DNA from: CAYSRM01 sp964475205
Lineage (GTDB): Bacteria > Verrucomicrobiota > Kiritimatiellia > UBA8416 > CAYSRM01
Length of the DNA: 32,800 nucleotides
Direction: 5' to 3'
Assembly (NCBI GenBank): GCA_964475205.1
Contig: CAYYVQ010000024.1
Coordinates: forward strand, 1-32,800
The first letter of the stretch is position 1. Each line of letters starts with the position of its first letter. A program made the position numbers and the translations under genes. Shown here in pieces: positions 23,862 to 32,166 of the stretch. Below the pieces are notes generated by a model. That model was not told the DNA's origin, ran no database searches, and worked only from the letters and a program-made list of their open reading frames with translations.

Positions 23862-24557
23862 ATGAAAATCAGTAAACACACAAAAATGATATGCGCGGGT
23901 ATGGTTTTCTTTGCGCTTGCGGCAGCAGAATTATCGTTTGCGTCAGACGGGATGGAACAATATCTGTCTATAATTGACCGGCGTCCTTTCGGAACGTCTG
24001 ATAAGCCCCCCCCTCGGCCACAGCCCAGGGAGGTGAAGAAGCAACCCCCGCCGAAGCCTGAGCCCGAACTTTCGAAATACTGGCGGCTTTCCACGATCAC
24101 GGTGATTCCGAATATGGGAATACGGGTCGGATTGAGGAACAAGAGAACCAAGGACAGTTATTTTCTCGGTGTGGGCGATTCCGCCGGAGAGATCACGGTT
24201 CTTGATGCCGACTATGACCAGGAAAAAGTTCTGATCCAAGAGGGAACCGCCAAGGAATGGATCGTTATGGAAGGTGTTGGGATCCGTTCAGGATCAACTA
24301 TGCAGAAAGACCAGAAGAGTACAGATCGCGTTACCACCCGGGAGGATTACGCAAAACGGGTGGCGGCCAGGCGCAAGGCGTTGTCGCGACACCGGAAAGT
24401 GCAGCCTCCGAAGATACAAGGCGAAGAACTCAAGGAACATCTTCATAAGCTTAATATGAAGTATATACGCGAGGGAAAGCCTCCGTTGCCCATAGAGCTT
24501 ACTCCTGAAGAAGACGCACAGCTTGTCAAAGAGGGCGTCCTGCCTGAACAGGAATGA
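23862..24557 (+). CDS. Exported proline-rich protein, possibly related to pilus/secretion PilP or GspC proteins
   Basis: The 231-residue protein has an N-terminal signal peptide (MKISKHTKMICAGMVFFALA followed by AAELSFA). A short segment with IIDRRPFGTSDKPPP follows, then a proline/lysine linker (residues 45-70). A compact beta-rich domain comes next (LSTITVIPNMGIRVGLRNKR to KEWIVMEGVGI, about 75-150), then a charged helical tail. A signal peptide, RPFG, a proline linker and a small beta domain recall PilP/GspC homology-region proteins. The match is by layout only, so I do not assign a function. ATG 23862 is preferred over GTG 23850 because the signal peptide begins there. Its stop overlaps the kinase start by 4 bases (ATGA), so the two are coupled. 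Confidence 0.65.
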   Translation: MKISKHTKMICAGMVFFALAAAELSFASDGMEQYLSIIDRRPFGTSDKPPPRPQPREVKKQPPPKPEPELSKYWRLSTITVIPNMGIRVGLRNKRTKDSYFLGVGDSAGEITVLDADYDQEKVLIQEGTAKEWIVMEGVGIRSGSTMQKDQKSTDRVTTREDYAKRVAARRKALSRHRKVQPPKIQGEELKEHLHKLNMKYIREGKPPLPIELTPEEDAQLVKEGVLPEQE

Positions 24558-26290
24558 CAAGCAACAGAAAAAGTCAATGGCCGGTCTTTTTCGGCGCGGC
24601 TGTTCTTGTTGCCGGCGCGGCGCTCAGTGTGACCATAAGCGCGATGAGCGCCTCGAATGTGCGCGAGAAGAACAGGCGGGCTTTCGTGAGGAAAGCGGAA
24701 TCTTTTCGCGACGCTGTTAGACGGGAGTTGCATCTTGAGATTGAAGTTCTGGAATCTATCCGCAGTCTGCATGGTCTTTCAGAACAGATAAGTCCTGAAC
24801 AGTTTGAAGAATTTCTTCAGAAAGGCATGGCTTATCAACGCCGGATTCTTCAGGGGTTCGGCTTTGTCCAGCGCATGAATCATCGTGAACGTCTGCTCAG
24901 GGAGGCTTCCGGAGATTCGGAATATGCGCTTAAATTCAAGGTTCTCGATGTCAGCTCCGACGGCGAGATCCTGCCTGCTCCGCGCAGACCTGTTTATTTT
25001 CCTCTTACCTATCAGACGCCTGAAAAGGCGCTTGGGGTTCCTGTAGGATATGATTTCGGCGGCAGAACCGCCTGTCGCCGGGCGATAGAGACATTTGAAA
25101 CCAGTGAGAGTACCGTTACCGGCGGCAAGGCGCTTGATGTGGTCGAAGGATCCAGGGGCAGTTCCAAGGCTGTTGGCTACTATGTGTTTTCGCCCATCCT
25201 GTATGCGCAGATACCCGGAACGCCCCTGAAGGCCAGGGAACCCGGCTATCTTGTTGGTTTCGCGGTGGGGATAATCCGGCCCGATGAGCTTGTGAACAGG
25301 GCCGCGGAACGTTTGCCGGATGCGCAACTGGAAGCTTCGCTGGCGCGCGGCCAGTCGGGAAAGCAGTATGGCATGGCGCACGAATTCACCGACGTAATAA
25401 GGATGGCAGGCGCCGACTGGTTTTTTGCATGCAGGCCCGGCCCCGGTTTTGAGCAGCAGGCCGACAGTTTCCAGCCGCTGCTCATCCTGCTTCTGGGTTT
25501 AACGGTTACTGCTTTTATCGGCGGGGAGTTTCTCCTCGTGGCTCGCAGGACGAAAAAAGTCGAGCGGGATGTCCAGGAGCGGACACTGCAGCTTCGCGAA
25601 GCCAAACAGAAACTTGAGGCGGAAAATGCGGAGCGCATGCGGCTGGAAGGAGAGATTATAGAAGTCGGCAACCGGGAGAAGCTAAGGGTGGGCCAGGATC
25701 TGCACGATTCGCTGGGACAGAAACTTACCGCTGCGGTGTTGCAGGGGCGGGCATTGGTTAAAAACATAAAGAGCAGTGAAACCGGGAACGATACTCAGGT
25801 TGAAGATGTTGTTGATCTTGTGAAGAGCGCTTTAAGCCAGGTGCGGCGTCTTGCCAAGGGACTTGCGCCGGTGGAATTGGGCAATGAGGGATTGAGAGGA
25901 GCGTTGGAGCGGCTTGCCCGGGACACAAGGGAAATTCACGGTGTGGAATGTGAGATCGTCAGCGATATTGACAAGCTGGAACTTGAAAAATCTGTTGCCC
26001 TTCATCTTTATCATATTTCGCAGGAGGCAGTCACAAATGCCTTGAAGCACGGGAAGGCGGATTGCATTCTGCTGAAGATAGAAAGACACGGGCACCAATT
26101 GCGGCTGGTTGTTAGAGACAATGGGATCGGGATTGAACCCCGGCGCGGGCCGGAAGGGCTTGGCATGCGCATCATGCGCCACCGGGCGGATATGATTGGC
26201 GGCAGGCTGGAAGTCCGAAATGTGCCTGGAGGCGGCGCGGAAGTTTTATGTGTGGTGGGGTTGGAAGAGAGAAACTACGAAATTCCGTGA
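24554..26290 (+). CDS. CHASE-domain sensor histidine kinase (NarX/DegS class)
   Basis: This is an inner-membrane sensor kinase of 578 residues. The first membrane segment is WPVFFGAAVLVAGAALSVTI (9-28). A periplasmic CHASE-like domain spans about 60-290 (FGFVQRMNHRERL, VYFPLTYQTP, GYYVFSPILY). A second membrane segment lies at about 307-330 (PLLILLLGLTVTAFIGGEFL), followed by a coiled coil. The HisKA_3 domain carries H384 in GQDLHDSLGQKLTAAVLQGR. The ATPase domain has SQEAVTNALKHG (N box), RDNGIGIEP (G1) and EGLGMRIMRHRADMIGG (G2). CHASE domains sense small extracellular ligands; the ligand is unknown. It overlaps the upstream exported-protein gene by 4 bases. The response regulator begins 96 bases downstream, making a complete two-component pair. 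Confidence 0.93.
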   Translation: MTSNRKSQWPVFFGAAVLVAGAALSVTISAMSASNVREKNRRAFVRKAESFRDAVRRELHLEIEVLESIRSLHGLSEQISPEQFEEFLQKGMAYQRRILQGFGFVQRMNHRERLLREASGDSEYALKFKVLDVSSDGEILPAPRRPVYFPLTYQTPEKALGVPVGYDFGGRTACRRAIETFETSESTVTGGKALDVVEGSRGSSKAVGYYVFSPILYAQIPGTPLKAREPGYLVGFAVGIIRPDELVNRAAERLPDAQLEASLARGQSGKQYGMAHEFTDVIRMAGADWFFACRPGPGFEQQADSFQPLLILLLGLTVTAFIGGEFLLVARRTKKVERDVQERTLQLREAKQKLEAENAERMRLEGEIIEVGNREKLRVGQDLHDSLGQKLTAAVLQGRALVKNIKSSETGNDTQVEDVVDLVKSALSQVRRLAKGLAPVELGNEGLRGALERLARDTREIHGVECEIVSDIDKLELEKSVALHLYHISQEAVTNALKHGKADCILLKIERHGHQLRLVVRDNGIGIEPRRGPEGLGMRIMRHRADMIGGRLEVRNVPGGGAEVLCVVGLEERNYEIP

Positions 26291-26386
26291 GATATGCGGG
26301 TTAGCGTCTTTTCGAGTGTTTAGTAGTTTTTTTTGCGGTGTTTCTGTTGGTTTTGATAGAACGGTTTTCTATTTAAGGATTTTTTT

Positions 26387-27055
26387 ATGAGCGAGCGAGA
26401 AACAGGGGCTTACAGAATTCTGGTGGTTGACGATCATGCCATAGTGCGGCAGGGTTTGGCTATGCTGCTGGCGTCGGAGCCGGAATTTGAGATTTGCGGT
26501 GAGGCGGGAACCATTGCAGAAGCTGAAACGCAACTGGAAAAATCCGCACCGGACATACTGATTGTGGATATAACGTTAAAGGATGAAAACGGCCTTGATC
26601 TGATTCCGCGCGCCCTTGAGCGGAACCCCGAATTGAAAGCGCTTGTTTTATCTATGCACGAAGAAAGCGACTATGTTGAGCAGGCCTTGAGGGTCGGCGC
26701 ACAGGGGTATGTGATGAAAGAAAATGCCGACGAAGTGATAGTTGAGGCATTGCGGACGGTTTTGCGAGGAGAGATATATGTCAGCGGCGAAACCGCGAGC
26801 AGGATGATGCGTCAGCATGTGGGCGCATCTGTTGCTGGTGAGAAGCCGGAAGAGGGCGCCGCGCTGTTGACAGAAAGGGAGAAAGAGGTTTTCCGCCTGA
26901 TAGGCGAAGGTCTTACCACAAAGGCAATTGCGGAAGCGCTTTCGCTTAGCGCCCGGACAGTGGAAGTCCATCGCGCGCACATAAAGAAAAAGCTTGGCTG
27001 CGACTCTGCGGCGCAGGTTTTCCGCGAAGCAGTCAGATGGGTTGATAAGCGGTAG
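26387..27055 (+). CDS. NarL/LuxR-family response regulator
   Basis: The 222-residue protein has a receiver domain: acidic pair D15/D16 in LVVDDHAIVRQG, probable phospho-acceptor D61 in DILIVDITLKDENG, and conserved lysine in GYVMKENADE. A LuxR-type helix-turn-helix follows: LTEREKEVFRLIGEGLTTKA, then IAEALSLSARTVEVHRAHIK. It should be phosphorylated by the CHASE histidine kinase encoded just upstream and then bind DNA. Targets cannot be read here; the exported protein gene upstream is one candidate. Confidence 0.95.
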   Translation: MSERETGAYRILVVDDHAIVRQGLAMLLASEPEFEICGEAGTIAEAETQLEKSAPDILIVDITLKDENGLDLIPRALERNPELKALVLSMHEESDYVEQALRVGAQGYVMKENADEVIVEALRTVLRGEIYVSGETASRMMRQHVGASVAGEKPEEGAALLTEREKEVFRLIGEGLTTKAIAEALSLSARTVEVHRAHIKKKLGCDSAAQVFREAVRWVDKR

Positions 27056-27084
27056 GGAGCGTCAGGGGAGAAACTACGAAAGAC

Positions 27085-27120
27085 CACGCCTGCTCCCGAC
27101 AAGCGGGAGGGCGGGCAGGC
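27085..27120. repeat. 36-base palindromic insertion within a dispersed repeat
   Basis: The segment folds as GCCTGC(27088-27093)...GCAGGC(27115-27120) around CTCCCG/CGGGAG. The flanks, ACTACGAAAGAC on the left and ACGGAAGGACGCGAAAAA on the right, are contiguous in the copy at 30199-30227. The palindrome therefore looks like a precise insertion into a pre-existing intergenic repeat. It may also serve as a weak terminator for the response regulator gene. Confidence 0.6.
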
Positions 27121-27163
27121 ACGGAAGGACGCGAAAAAGGAGAGGGAACTGGCGAATATAGGT

Positions 27164-29992
27164 TCACCAGAGAGCTGGTTTCTTTTGGTTGAGGTTTTCT
27201 TGAAATCCTCGAACGTAACGAAGGACATTTCTAAGGGCTCTTCCGCTGTATGTGCCCTCGTCTTCTTCCTTTTCCAGCTCCGATATGCCGATCAGGTCAT
27301 AAATGTTGATCCATTCGCCATCAACATCGACTTCCAATAACGGGTTCAAAATATAGCGTCCATGGCGAACGCGAACAAAAAGGAAGCGGTTGTAGGGATT
27401 GTTTCGATTAACTTCATTTTTTGACAGGATGCTTGACAGGTACGACCGTTTTTTACGCCTTTCGGGGATCACATGTTCCGGGAAATGCTCCAGAGCATAT
27501 ACAAAATCGGCGGTTTCGAATGCCGGAATAGTTCTTTGCGTCTTGACACGGGCGATGTCCTGAAAAATGGCAATCATGGATTGCAGCACGAAGTACTCCA
27601 TCAATTTTTTGTCAAGTTTGATCATTCTTTCCCGGACTTTGATTTTAATGCTGGTGGGAGCCAGCAGTGAGTAGATGCCGCCGATGTGGCCTTTGGCGTA
27701 GTCTTTGGATCTGTAAGCTTCCAGAAGAGCAATTTGCAGCGGATTGCGTCCCCAGTTATCGCGAAGATTTCTGTGCGCGCCCGCTTTGATCAGCGCCTCT
27801 GCGAGATTTGTATCTCCACGCTGTGCAGCGATCATCAGTGGCGTCCGGTTCAACGGATCCCTGAAATCGATTCCGTATTGATCCAATTTCTTCTTCAGTT
27901 CTTTTCTTGTGGGATCGGTATAGTCTCGCTGGTACTTCTGGTGAATCTTTCTAGCGTTGCGAAATGGTTCCCTTGCCTGCTTGAAATTGTGTTTCACCAG
28001 TTCGCGAAACAAGGAGGGAACATGGTATACAACCGCGTAGTCAAAAAGCTGCAATTTTGCCTGGCGATTATAATGATCGGGATTGAGCGCCTCTTTTTTT
28101 AGATTATCCAGAGCTTGCGGCGTTAGGACGGTCCAGGGCACGTTTTTGGTCACAAGAATTTTCTTGTGAATGGCTTCGGCCTGTTCCGCTTTGCCCTGCA
28201 TTTCCAGCCTGCGGGCCTCTTCTTTCCATTCTTCTTCCGAGGAGGAATCTGCCTGAACATTAGTCCGCCCCTTAAGTTCGGCAAGTCCCAGCAAATGCCA
28301 TAGCCTGTGGCGCGTGTGCGATTCGATCAGGTACACATTGCTTATGGCGCGGGTCAGCGCCACGTAGAGAGCGTTTGTGTAAAACTTATAGGCTTCAAGG
28401 GACTTGTCGGTTTTATCGGACGCGCGAGCGTATTTGAGGTCTTTTTTCATGTCTTCGGCTGTGACATTAGCGGTAATCTCATCAAAAGCGCGCGCGTTGC
28501 TGGAAACGCAATTCAGCAGCACAATGTTTTCGTATTCCAGCCCTTTGGCTTCCTGGACGGAGAACACCAGTGGTGTGTGAAAGCTCTTCCTTGCTTCCGG
28601 CTTGTCCTCATCCCGCATGACAATGATTGCAACGCGCGTTGAGCGCGATGTTTTTTTGTCAAGCTCGCTTCGGGTTTCGGAGCTGTCGCGCATCAATTCC
28701 ACGGCGCCGTAGCGATCCGAGATCGCTTTGACCAGGTAGTTGCTTTCACGATCAATGGAGCCGAAGCGGGAGTTCTTGATAAGGAGTAGGCGATTTGCCG
28801 CGTCCGTTACTTGAGGCGAGTTCCGGTAGTTTGAATCAAGCACACGTATAATTTCTGATCGTCCCTTTGCGCGTTTCTCGTAGAACAATGTTTTGACCTT
28901 CGCCCATGAAAAGAAGTTGGGATGAACAATCTGGTTTGAATCGCCGCACAGAACGAAATTCTCCTGTTTGCGCAGAGACTGCAGGATGAGTTGAAGCTGG
29001 ACATTGGTGATGTCCTGTACCTCGTCCACAACCGCGAAATCGTAGCGTGGTTCGCACAGATGTCGATACTCAAACGCGATAAGATTCGGATCATACCATT
29101 TGCTGTCGGCCAGCCATTCCTGGTATCGCTGAAACACTCTGTAAACACGTTTGCGCTGGTCGAGAGAAAAGATTGACTGGCGAACGCCCAGGGCCATGTA
29201 TTCATCCAGAGTCAGGAAAGCTTTATCCACCGTCATTCCGGTAAGCACACCGTTAAACTCCTCGAACACCATGTGCGCGTCCTTCAAGCCCGAACCATGA
29301 GCGTGGCGTTTAAACCAGTCTGCAAAAGTCCGGAATGTTATAGGGTGTCCATGGGGCACACGAAGCGTTTCCACGTATTCGCGCAACGAGAGAAAATCGA
29401 CGTTCTGTCGATCATTTTCGTATCCATAGGAATAATACAGGTTTCGGGCATTCTCCGCCAGGTAAGCGGAAAGCGTTACGTACAGAACGTCGCCCTGAAG
29501 GCATTTCAGCTTTTCAAGAGTCAAGACAGTCTTGCCGCTGCCGGCGGCTCCAATCAGGATCAGCGGCGTACTGAGTCCGAATGCCTCAACCTGTCGGTCA
29601 TCAAACGACAGCATCTTATCAAGGACATGAAACCTGTTTTCTTTCGGATTTACGTATGGCAGGGGTATGCGATCCTTATCGGGCAGTTTATCTGTTGAGG
29701 TCAGCGGTTCGAGTTTGCTTTCTTTCACTTTGGCTCCGTTCAAAAACCTGGAGCCTGCATAGTTGTGTGAGCGGATAACTTCCAGTAGCAGCAGGTATGT
29801 ATTCCCGCCATACGAGCCGAAGCGGAACAGGAGTCGATCAGCGTCGCTGAGTTTAGCGCGGTAATACGGTGTGCCTTTCAGCTTTTTGACGTCAGCCGCG
29901 CGGAAATCGCCGGTTTTCAGATGCCCTACGGTTCGGTTGAACGGATTACTTAGCCCGGATACATTGATGTCTACATATTGGAGTACTTCCAT
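27164..29992 (-). CDS. UvrD-like SF1 helicase with RelE-like N-terminus and ankyrin repeats
   Basis: The 942-residue protein has three parts. Residues 30-85 (VKKLKGTPYYRAKLSDADRL, then LLEVIRSHNYAGSRFL) resemble a RelE/ParE-type fold. The SF1 helicase core follows: Walker A GAAGSGKT (148-155), VVDEVQD (321-327), LCGDSNQIVHP (348-358), SVQEAKGLEYENIVLL, and motif VI LYVALTRAISNVYLI. The C-terminal part has an ankyrin repeat, RTPLMIAAQRGDTNLAEALI with KAGAHRNLRDNWGRNPLQIA, then an unassigned domain. ATG 29992 is preferred because GGGATGTGAG lies upstream; the open frame runs back to 30106. Helicase-ankyrin proteins of this kind recall eukaryotic TRANK1. The role is unknown; RNA/DNA stress or defence functions are possible. 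It stands alone between repeat-rich intergenic regions. Confidence 0.85.
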   Translation of the reverse strand: MEVLQYVDINVSGLSNPFNRTVGHLKTGDFRAADVKKLKGTPYYRAKLSDADRLLFRFGSYGGNTYLLLLEVIRSHNYAGSRFLNGAKVKESKLEPLTSTDKLPDKDRIPLPYVNPKENRFHVLDKMLSFDDRQVEAFGLSTPLILIGAAGSGKTVLTLEKLKCLQGDVLYVTLSAYLAENARNLYYSYGYENDRQNVDFLSLREYVETLRVPHGHPITFRTFADWFKRHAHGSGLKDAHMVFEEFNGVLTGMTVDKAFLTLDEYMALGVRQSIFSLDQRKRVYRVFQRYQEWLADSKWYDPNLIAFEYRHLCEPRYDFAVVDEVQDITNVQLQLILQSLRKQENFVLCGDSNQIVHPNFFSWAKVKTLFYEKRAKGRSEIIRVLDSNYRNSPQVTDAANRLLLIKNSRFGSIDRESNYLVKAISDRYGAVELMRDSSETRSELDKKTSRSTRVAIIVMRDEDKPEARKSFHTPLVFSVQEAKGLEYENIVLLNCVSSNARAFDEITANVTAEDMKKDLKYARASDKTDKSLEAYKFYTNALYVALTRAISNVYLIESHTRHRLWHLLGLAELKGRTNVQADSSSEEEWKEEARRLEMQGKAEQAEAIHKKILVTKNVPWTVLTPQALDNLKKEALNPDHYNRQAKLQLFDYAVVYHVPSLFRELVKHNFKQAREPFRNARKIHQKYQRDYTDPTRKELKKKLDQYGIDFRDPLNRTPLMIAAQRGDTNLAEALIKAGAHRNLRDNWGRNPLQIALLEAYRSKDYAKGHIGGIYSLLAPTSIKIKVRERMIKLDKKLMEYFVLQSMIAIFQDIARVKTQRTIPAFETADFVYALEHFPEHVIPERRKKRSYLSSILSKNEVNRNNPYNRFLFVRVRHGRYILNPLLEVDVDGEWINIYDLIGISELEKEEDEGTYSGRALRNVLRYVRGFQENLNQKKPALW

Positions 29993-30154
29993 TTTCTCAC
30001 ATCCCTTTGCCTGAAAATCAACGGATTCCTGCGACTTCGAACTGAAAAAAGGCCAATATATATATATGAATCCCGGTATGTCACGATATAAATCGGGTTT
30101 CAGCAAATATCGGCCGGGCTATACGTTGGCGCCGGGAGGGAGTTTAGTCGAAGA

Positions 30155-30271
30155 GGGCAACCACGAAATTCACGGAAGAGGGAGGGAGAGTAATTAACTA
30201 CGAAAGACACGGAAGGACGCGAAAAAGAAAGGAGAGGTAAACACAAGGAACACATAGAGGGAGGGTGAGAG
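30155..30271. repeat. Dispersed intergenic repeat, uninterrupted copy
   Basis: A 117-base stretch starting GGGCAACCACGAAATTCACG, running through AACTACGAAAGACACGGAAG and ending CATAGAGGGAGGGTGAGAG recurs in pieces elsewhere: its first half at 32052-32103, its second half at 32441-32494, and its middle at 27072-27148. This copy is the only uninterrupted one in the window. The gene-free gap 30107-30278 holds nothing else that I can identify. Confidence 0.7.
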
Positions 30272-30278
30272 CGTAGGG

Positions 30279-30768
30279 TTATTCTCCCACTCTTTTCAGG
30301 GCATTATCGAGAACGGCCCGGGACAAATACAATCCTTTAATGATCATATCTTCCATAACCGGTCGAGCGCGTGGAATGAGGCCCCGATTTTTTGCGGCCA
30401 GAACAATCCCCAGTGTGCCTCGCAGTGGAAGGCCAAGTGATGTTGCGCAGCGGCGGCCCGCAAGATCGTCTATGACCGCTTCGCAGGAATTTTCGAGCGC
30501 CAATGCAATGACGGAAGACTCACCAACCCCGAGTCCCCAGGTCTGGATTATCTCAGGAATTTCAGGATTTCCTGTGATGACCAGCCATTGCGTTTTCATT
30601 GACTGACTTTGTCGTGATGTCTGTGTCGCCTCGTGCGCGAATTTCATATGCAACAGATTCTGGCACAAGGATACGGTCTGCAAAATATCGAAGCAGGTTC
30701 AAGTGACGGGATCTACTGAAAAAGATAAGAGGAGAAGCGTCAATTACTGCGATCTCAGCCACGCTCAA
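30279..30768 (-). pseudogene. PIN-domain toxin (DUF3368/VapC-like), frameshifted
   Basis: Two overlapping frames together encode one PIN-domain protein. The first begins AEIAVIDASPLIFFSRSRHL with the first catalytic aspartate and continues LVPESVAYEIRARGDTDITT. The second supplies QWLVITGNPEIPEIIQTWGL, GVGESSVIALALENS (glutamate), AVIDDLAGRRCATSLGL (aspartates) and GTLGIVLAAKNRGLIP, the DUF3368 pattern. The break is at an AAAA run (plus-strand T run 30593-30596); removing one A joins the frames as VNETQWLVIT. PIN toxins are Mg-dependent RNases. It starts (TTG 30768 or GTG 30762) inside the end of the antitoxin gene. The shift may be a real inactivation or a homopolymer sequencing error. Confidence 0.8.
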
Positions 30769-31006
30769 GTTCCCTGTCTAAATCTTCAAAATCAACAGCA
30801 AAAGAGTCTTTGTGTATTGAGCTCAGAGCCATTAGGAAATCTGTTCTGTCGAGACCGGCAACCCATGCTGCTATTTCCTGTGATATCCGGCCCTGTTCGT
30901 ACCAGGCGGCAGCGGCGGCAAGTCGCATTTCCTTTGCAAAGCGTGAAGGATCATTGCGTGTTGCCGCAAAAACTTTATCAGGAAATTCCATTGTTAATGT
31001 AGTCAT
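30755..31006 (-). CDS. UPF0175-family antitoxin
   Basis: The 83-residue protein reads MTTLTMEFPDKVFAATRNDP followed by FAKEMRLAAAAAWYEQGRIS and QEIAAWVAGLDRTDFLMAL. This is the UPF0175 pattern: a short N-terminal strand, a helix with the LA..WY..GRIS motif, then a helix-turn-helix-like AGLDRTDF. UPF0175 proteins are usually paired with DUF3368 PIN toxins and act as DNA-binding antitoxins. ATG 31006 is set by GGAGAG a few bases upstream; the 6 extra residues of the longer frame are not needed. It overlaps the toxin gene start by up to 14 bases, a standard antitoxin-first arrangement. Confidence 0.88.
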   Translation of the reverse strand: MTTLTMEFPDKVFAATRNDPSRFAKEMRLAAAAAWYEQGRISQEIAAWVAGLDRTDFLMALSSIHKDSFAVDFEDLDRELERG

Positions 31007-31040
31007 AATTGCTCTCCTATACATGGAAATGCTATCTTAG

Positions 31041-31070
31041 TTTGTCGATTTACTCAAGGTTATATTTTGT
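31041..31070. repeat. Upstream flank of the toxin-antitoxin module, repeated at 31920-31949
   Basis: The 30 bases here match 31920-31949 at 28 positions and include CTCAAGGTTATATTTTGT in both. They lie just upstream of the antitoxin gene and probably contain its promoter or operator. The second copy marks the scar of another module. Confidence 0.7.
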
Positions 31071-31132
31071 GTGTTTCGTGGTTTCTCTTCCTTTCCTTTT
31101 TGAATAAGCTAATATTAGGGCAAGGATTAGAT

Positions 31133-31318
31133 ATGACTGAGGAACAGATTCGTATTTTTAAAAATATGTCACCTGTCCGTAAGCTCGAGGTTTGCGCGGC
31201 ATTCGGTCGTCAGGCGCGCGCTTTGAAAGCGGCGGGCCTGCGCGCGCAGCATCCTGAATGGTCGGAAGAAGATGTAAATCGCAAGGTAAGGGAGCTTATT
31301 CTGTATGCCCGAGACTGA
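31133..31318 (+). CDS. Small helical protein paired with a nucleotidyltransferase
   Basis: The 61-residue protein (MTEEQIRIFKNMSPVRKLEV, CAAFGRQARALKAAGLRAQH, PEWSEEDVNRKVRELILYAR) is helical. It matches a type I recall as commonly preceding nucleotidyltransferase genes, with the A.GLRA.HPEWSEE.V signature. Its function is not established; a toxin-antitoxin-like role is plausible given the neighbour. ATG 31133 has AAGGA a few bases upstream, and the open frame before it is hydrophobic noise. It overlaps the next gene by 14 bases. Confidence 0.7.
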   Translation: MTEEQIRIFKNMSPVRKLEVCAAFGRQARALKAAGLRAQHPEWSEEDVNRKVRELILYARD

Positions 31319-31871
31319 TCTGGTTTCCATCTTTATCAATCGGCTTGAAGCAGCCGGTGTAGAGTACATGGTGAGCGGCTCTGTTGCGGCGATGATCTAC
31401 GGGGAACCGCGCTTTACTAACGATGTCGATATTATTGTGCATCTGGGTTCCACGGATGTAATGCAACTTACGGCAGCCTTTCCGTTGGAGTTCTTTTATT
31501 GTCCTCCGGAAGAAGTCCTTCTTATTGAATCTCGCAGAAAGCACAGGGGGCACTTCAACCTGATTCACCACGACAGCGGGTACAAGGCGGACATGTATTT
31601 TCATGGTGATGATCCTTTGCACGTGTGGGGTTTTAGAAACAGGCGGCGCCTTAAGGTATCCGATGGACATGGTCTATGGGCGGCTCCGCCTGAGTATGTC
31701 ATATTGAGAAAACTGGAGTACTACAGAGAGGGCGGGTCGGATAAACATAAGAGGGATATTTGCGCAATGATGGACGTGTCCGGGGATGACATTGACTGTG
31801 GGGTTATTGATGAATGGGCGCTCAAGCTTGGCCTACAGAAGGAATGGTCAGAAATTTCCTCTTTGTTTTGA
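31305..31871 (+). CDS. Nucleotidyltransferase-fold protein (AbiEii/DUF6036-like)
   Basis: The 188-residue protein shows the minimal nucleotidyltransferase pattern: VEYMVSGSVAAMIYGEPRFT followed by NDVDIIVHL, with the GS motif and the DVD metal-binding aspartates. A third region, GYKADMYFHGDD, supplies a further aspartate. The C-terminal part (PPEYVILRKLEYYREGGSDK, HKRDICAMM) is typical of this group. Relatives include AbiEii-type toxins that modify tRNA, but many are uncharacterised. The overlap with the upstream 61-residue gene implies coupled expression, as in a toxin-antitoxin pair. Confidence 0.8.
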   Translation: MPETDLVSIFINRLEAAGVEYMVSGSVAAMIYGEPRFTNDVDIIVHLGSTDVMQLTAAFPLEFFYCPPEEVLLIESRRKHRGHFNLIHHDSGYKADMYFHGDDPLHVWGFRNRRRLKVSDGHGLWAAPPEYVILRKLEYYREGGSDKHKRDICAMMDVSGDDIDCGVIDEWALKLGLQKEWSEISSLF

Positions 31872-31889
31872 ATGCATTGGTTGCAGACA

Positions 31890-31949
31890 GAGGAGAAGCG
31901 TCAATTACTGCGATCTCAATTTGTTGATTTGCTCAAGGTTATATTTTGT
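31890..31949. pseudogene. Scar of a second PIN toxin/UPF0175 module
   Basis: 31890-31918 repeats 30729-30757 exactly. That sequence encodes, on the minus strand, the toxin N-terminus EIAVIDASPL. Directly beside it, 31920-31949 repeats 31041-31070, the region upstream of the antitoxin. In the intact module these two pieces are 283 bases apart with the antitoxin gene between them. Here they abut, in the same order and orientation, as expected after internal deletion of a second copy. Confidence 0.7.
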
Positions 31950-32051
31950 AGTTGAGACGGATTTTACAGATCTCCGGGTATACTTACCCGAAGACAGGGG
32001 CAAAGCCTGGCTGTACGTAAAAAAATGAAGGAACACACAGAGGGGAATTTT

Positions 32052-32103
32052 GGGCAACCACGAAATTCACGGAAGAGGGAGAGTAATTAACTACGAAATA
32101 CAC
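32052..32103. repeat. Dispersed intergenic repeat, left half
   Basis: This matches the first half of the 30155-30271 repeat (GGGCAACCACGAAATTCACG to CTACGAAA), lacking only a four-base GGGA unit. It stops where the GxxExxR remnant region begins. Confidence 0.7.
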
Positions 32104-32166
32104 TAACCTGATCTATTCATGAAGGTCGAGTTCGAGGCGTATTGGAGCACCGTTGCCGAGGAGATT

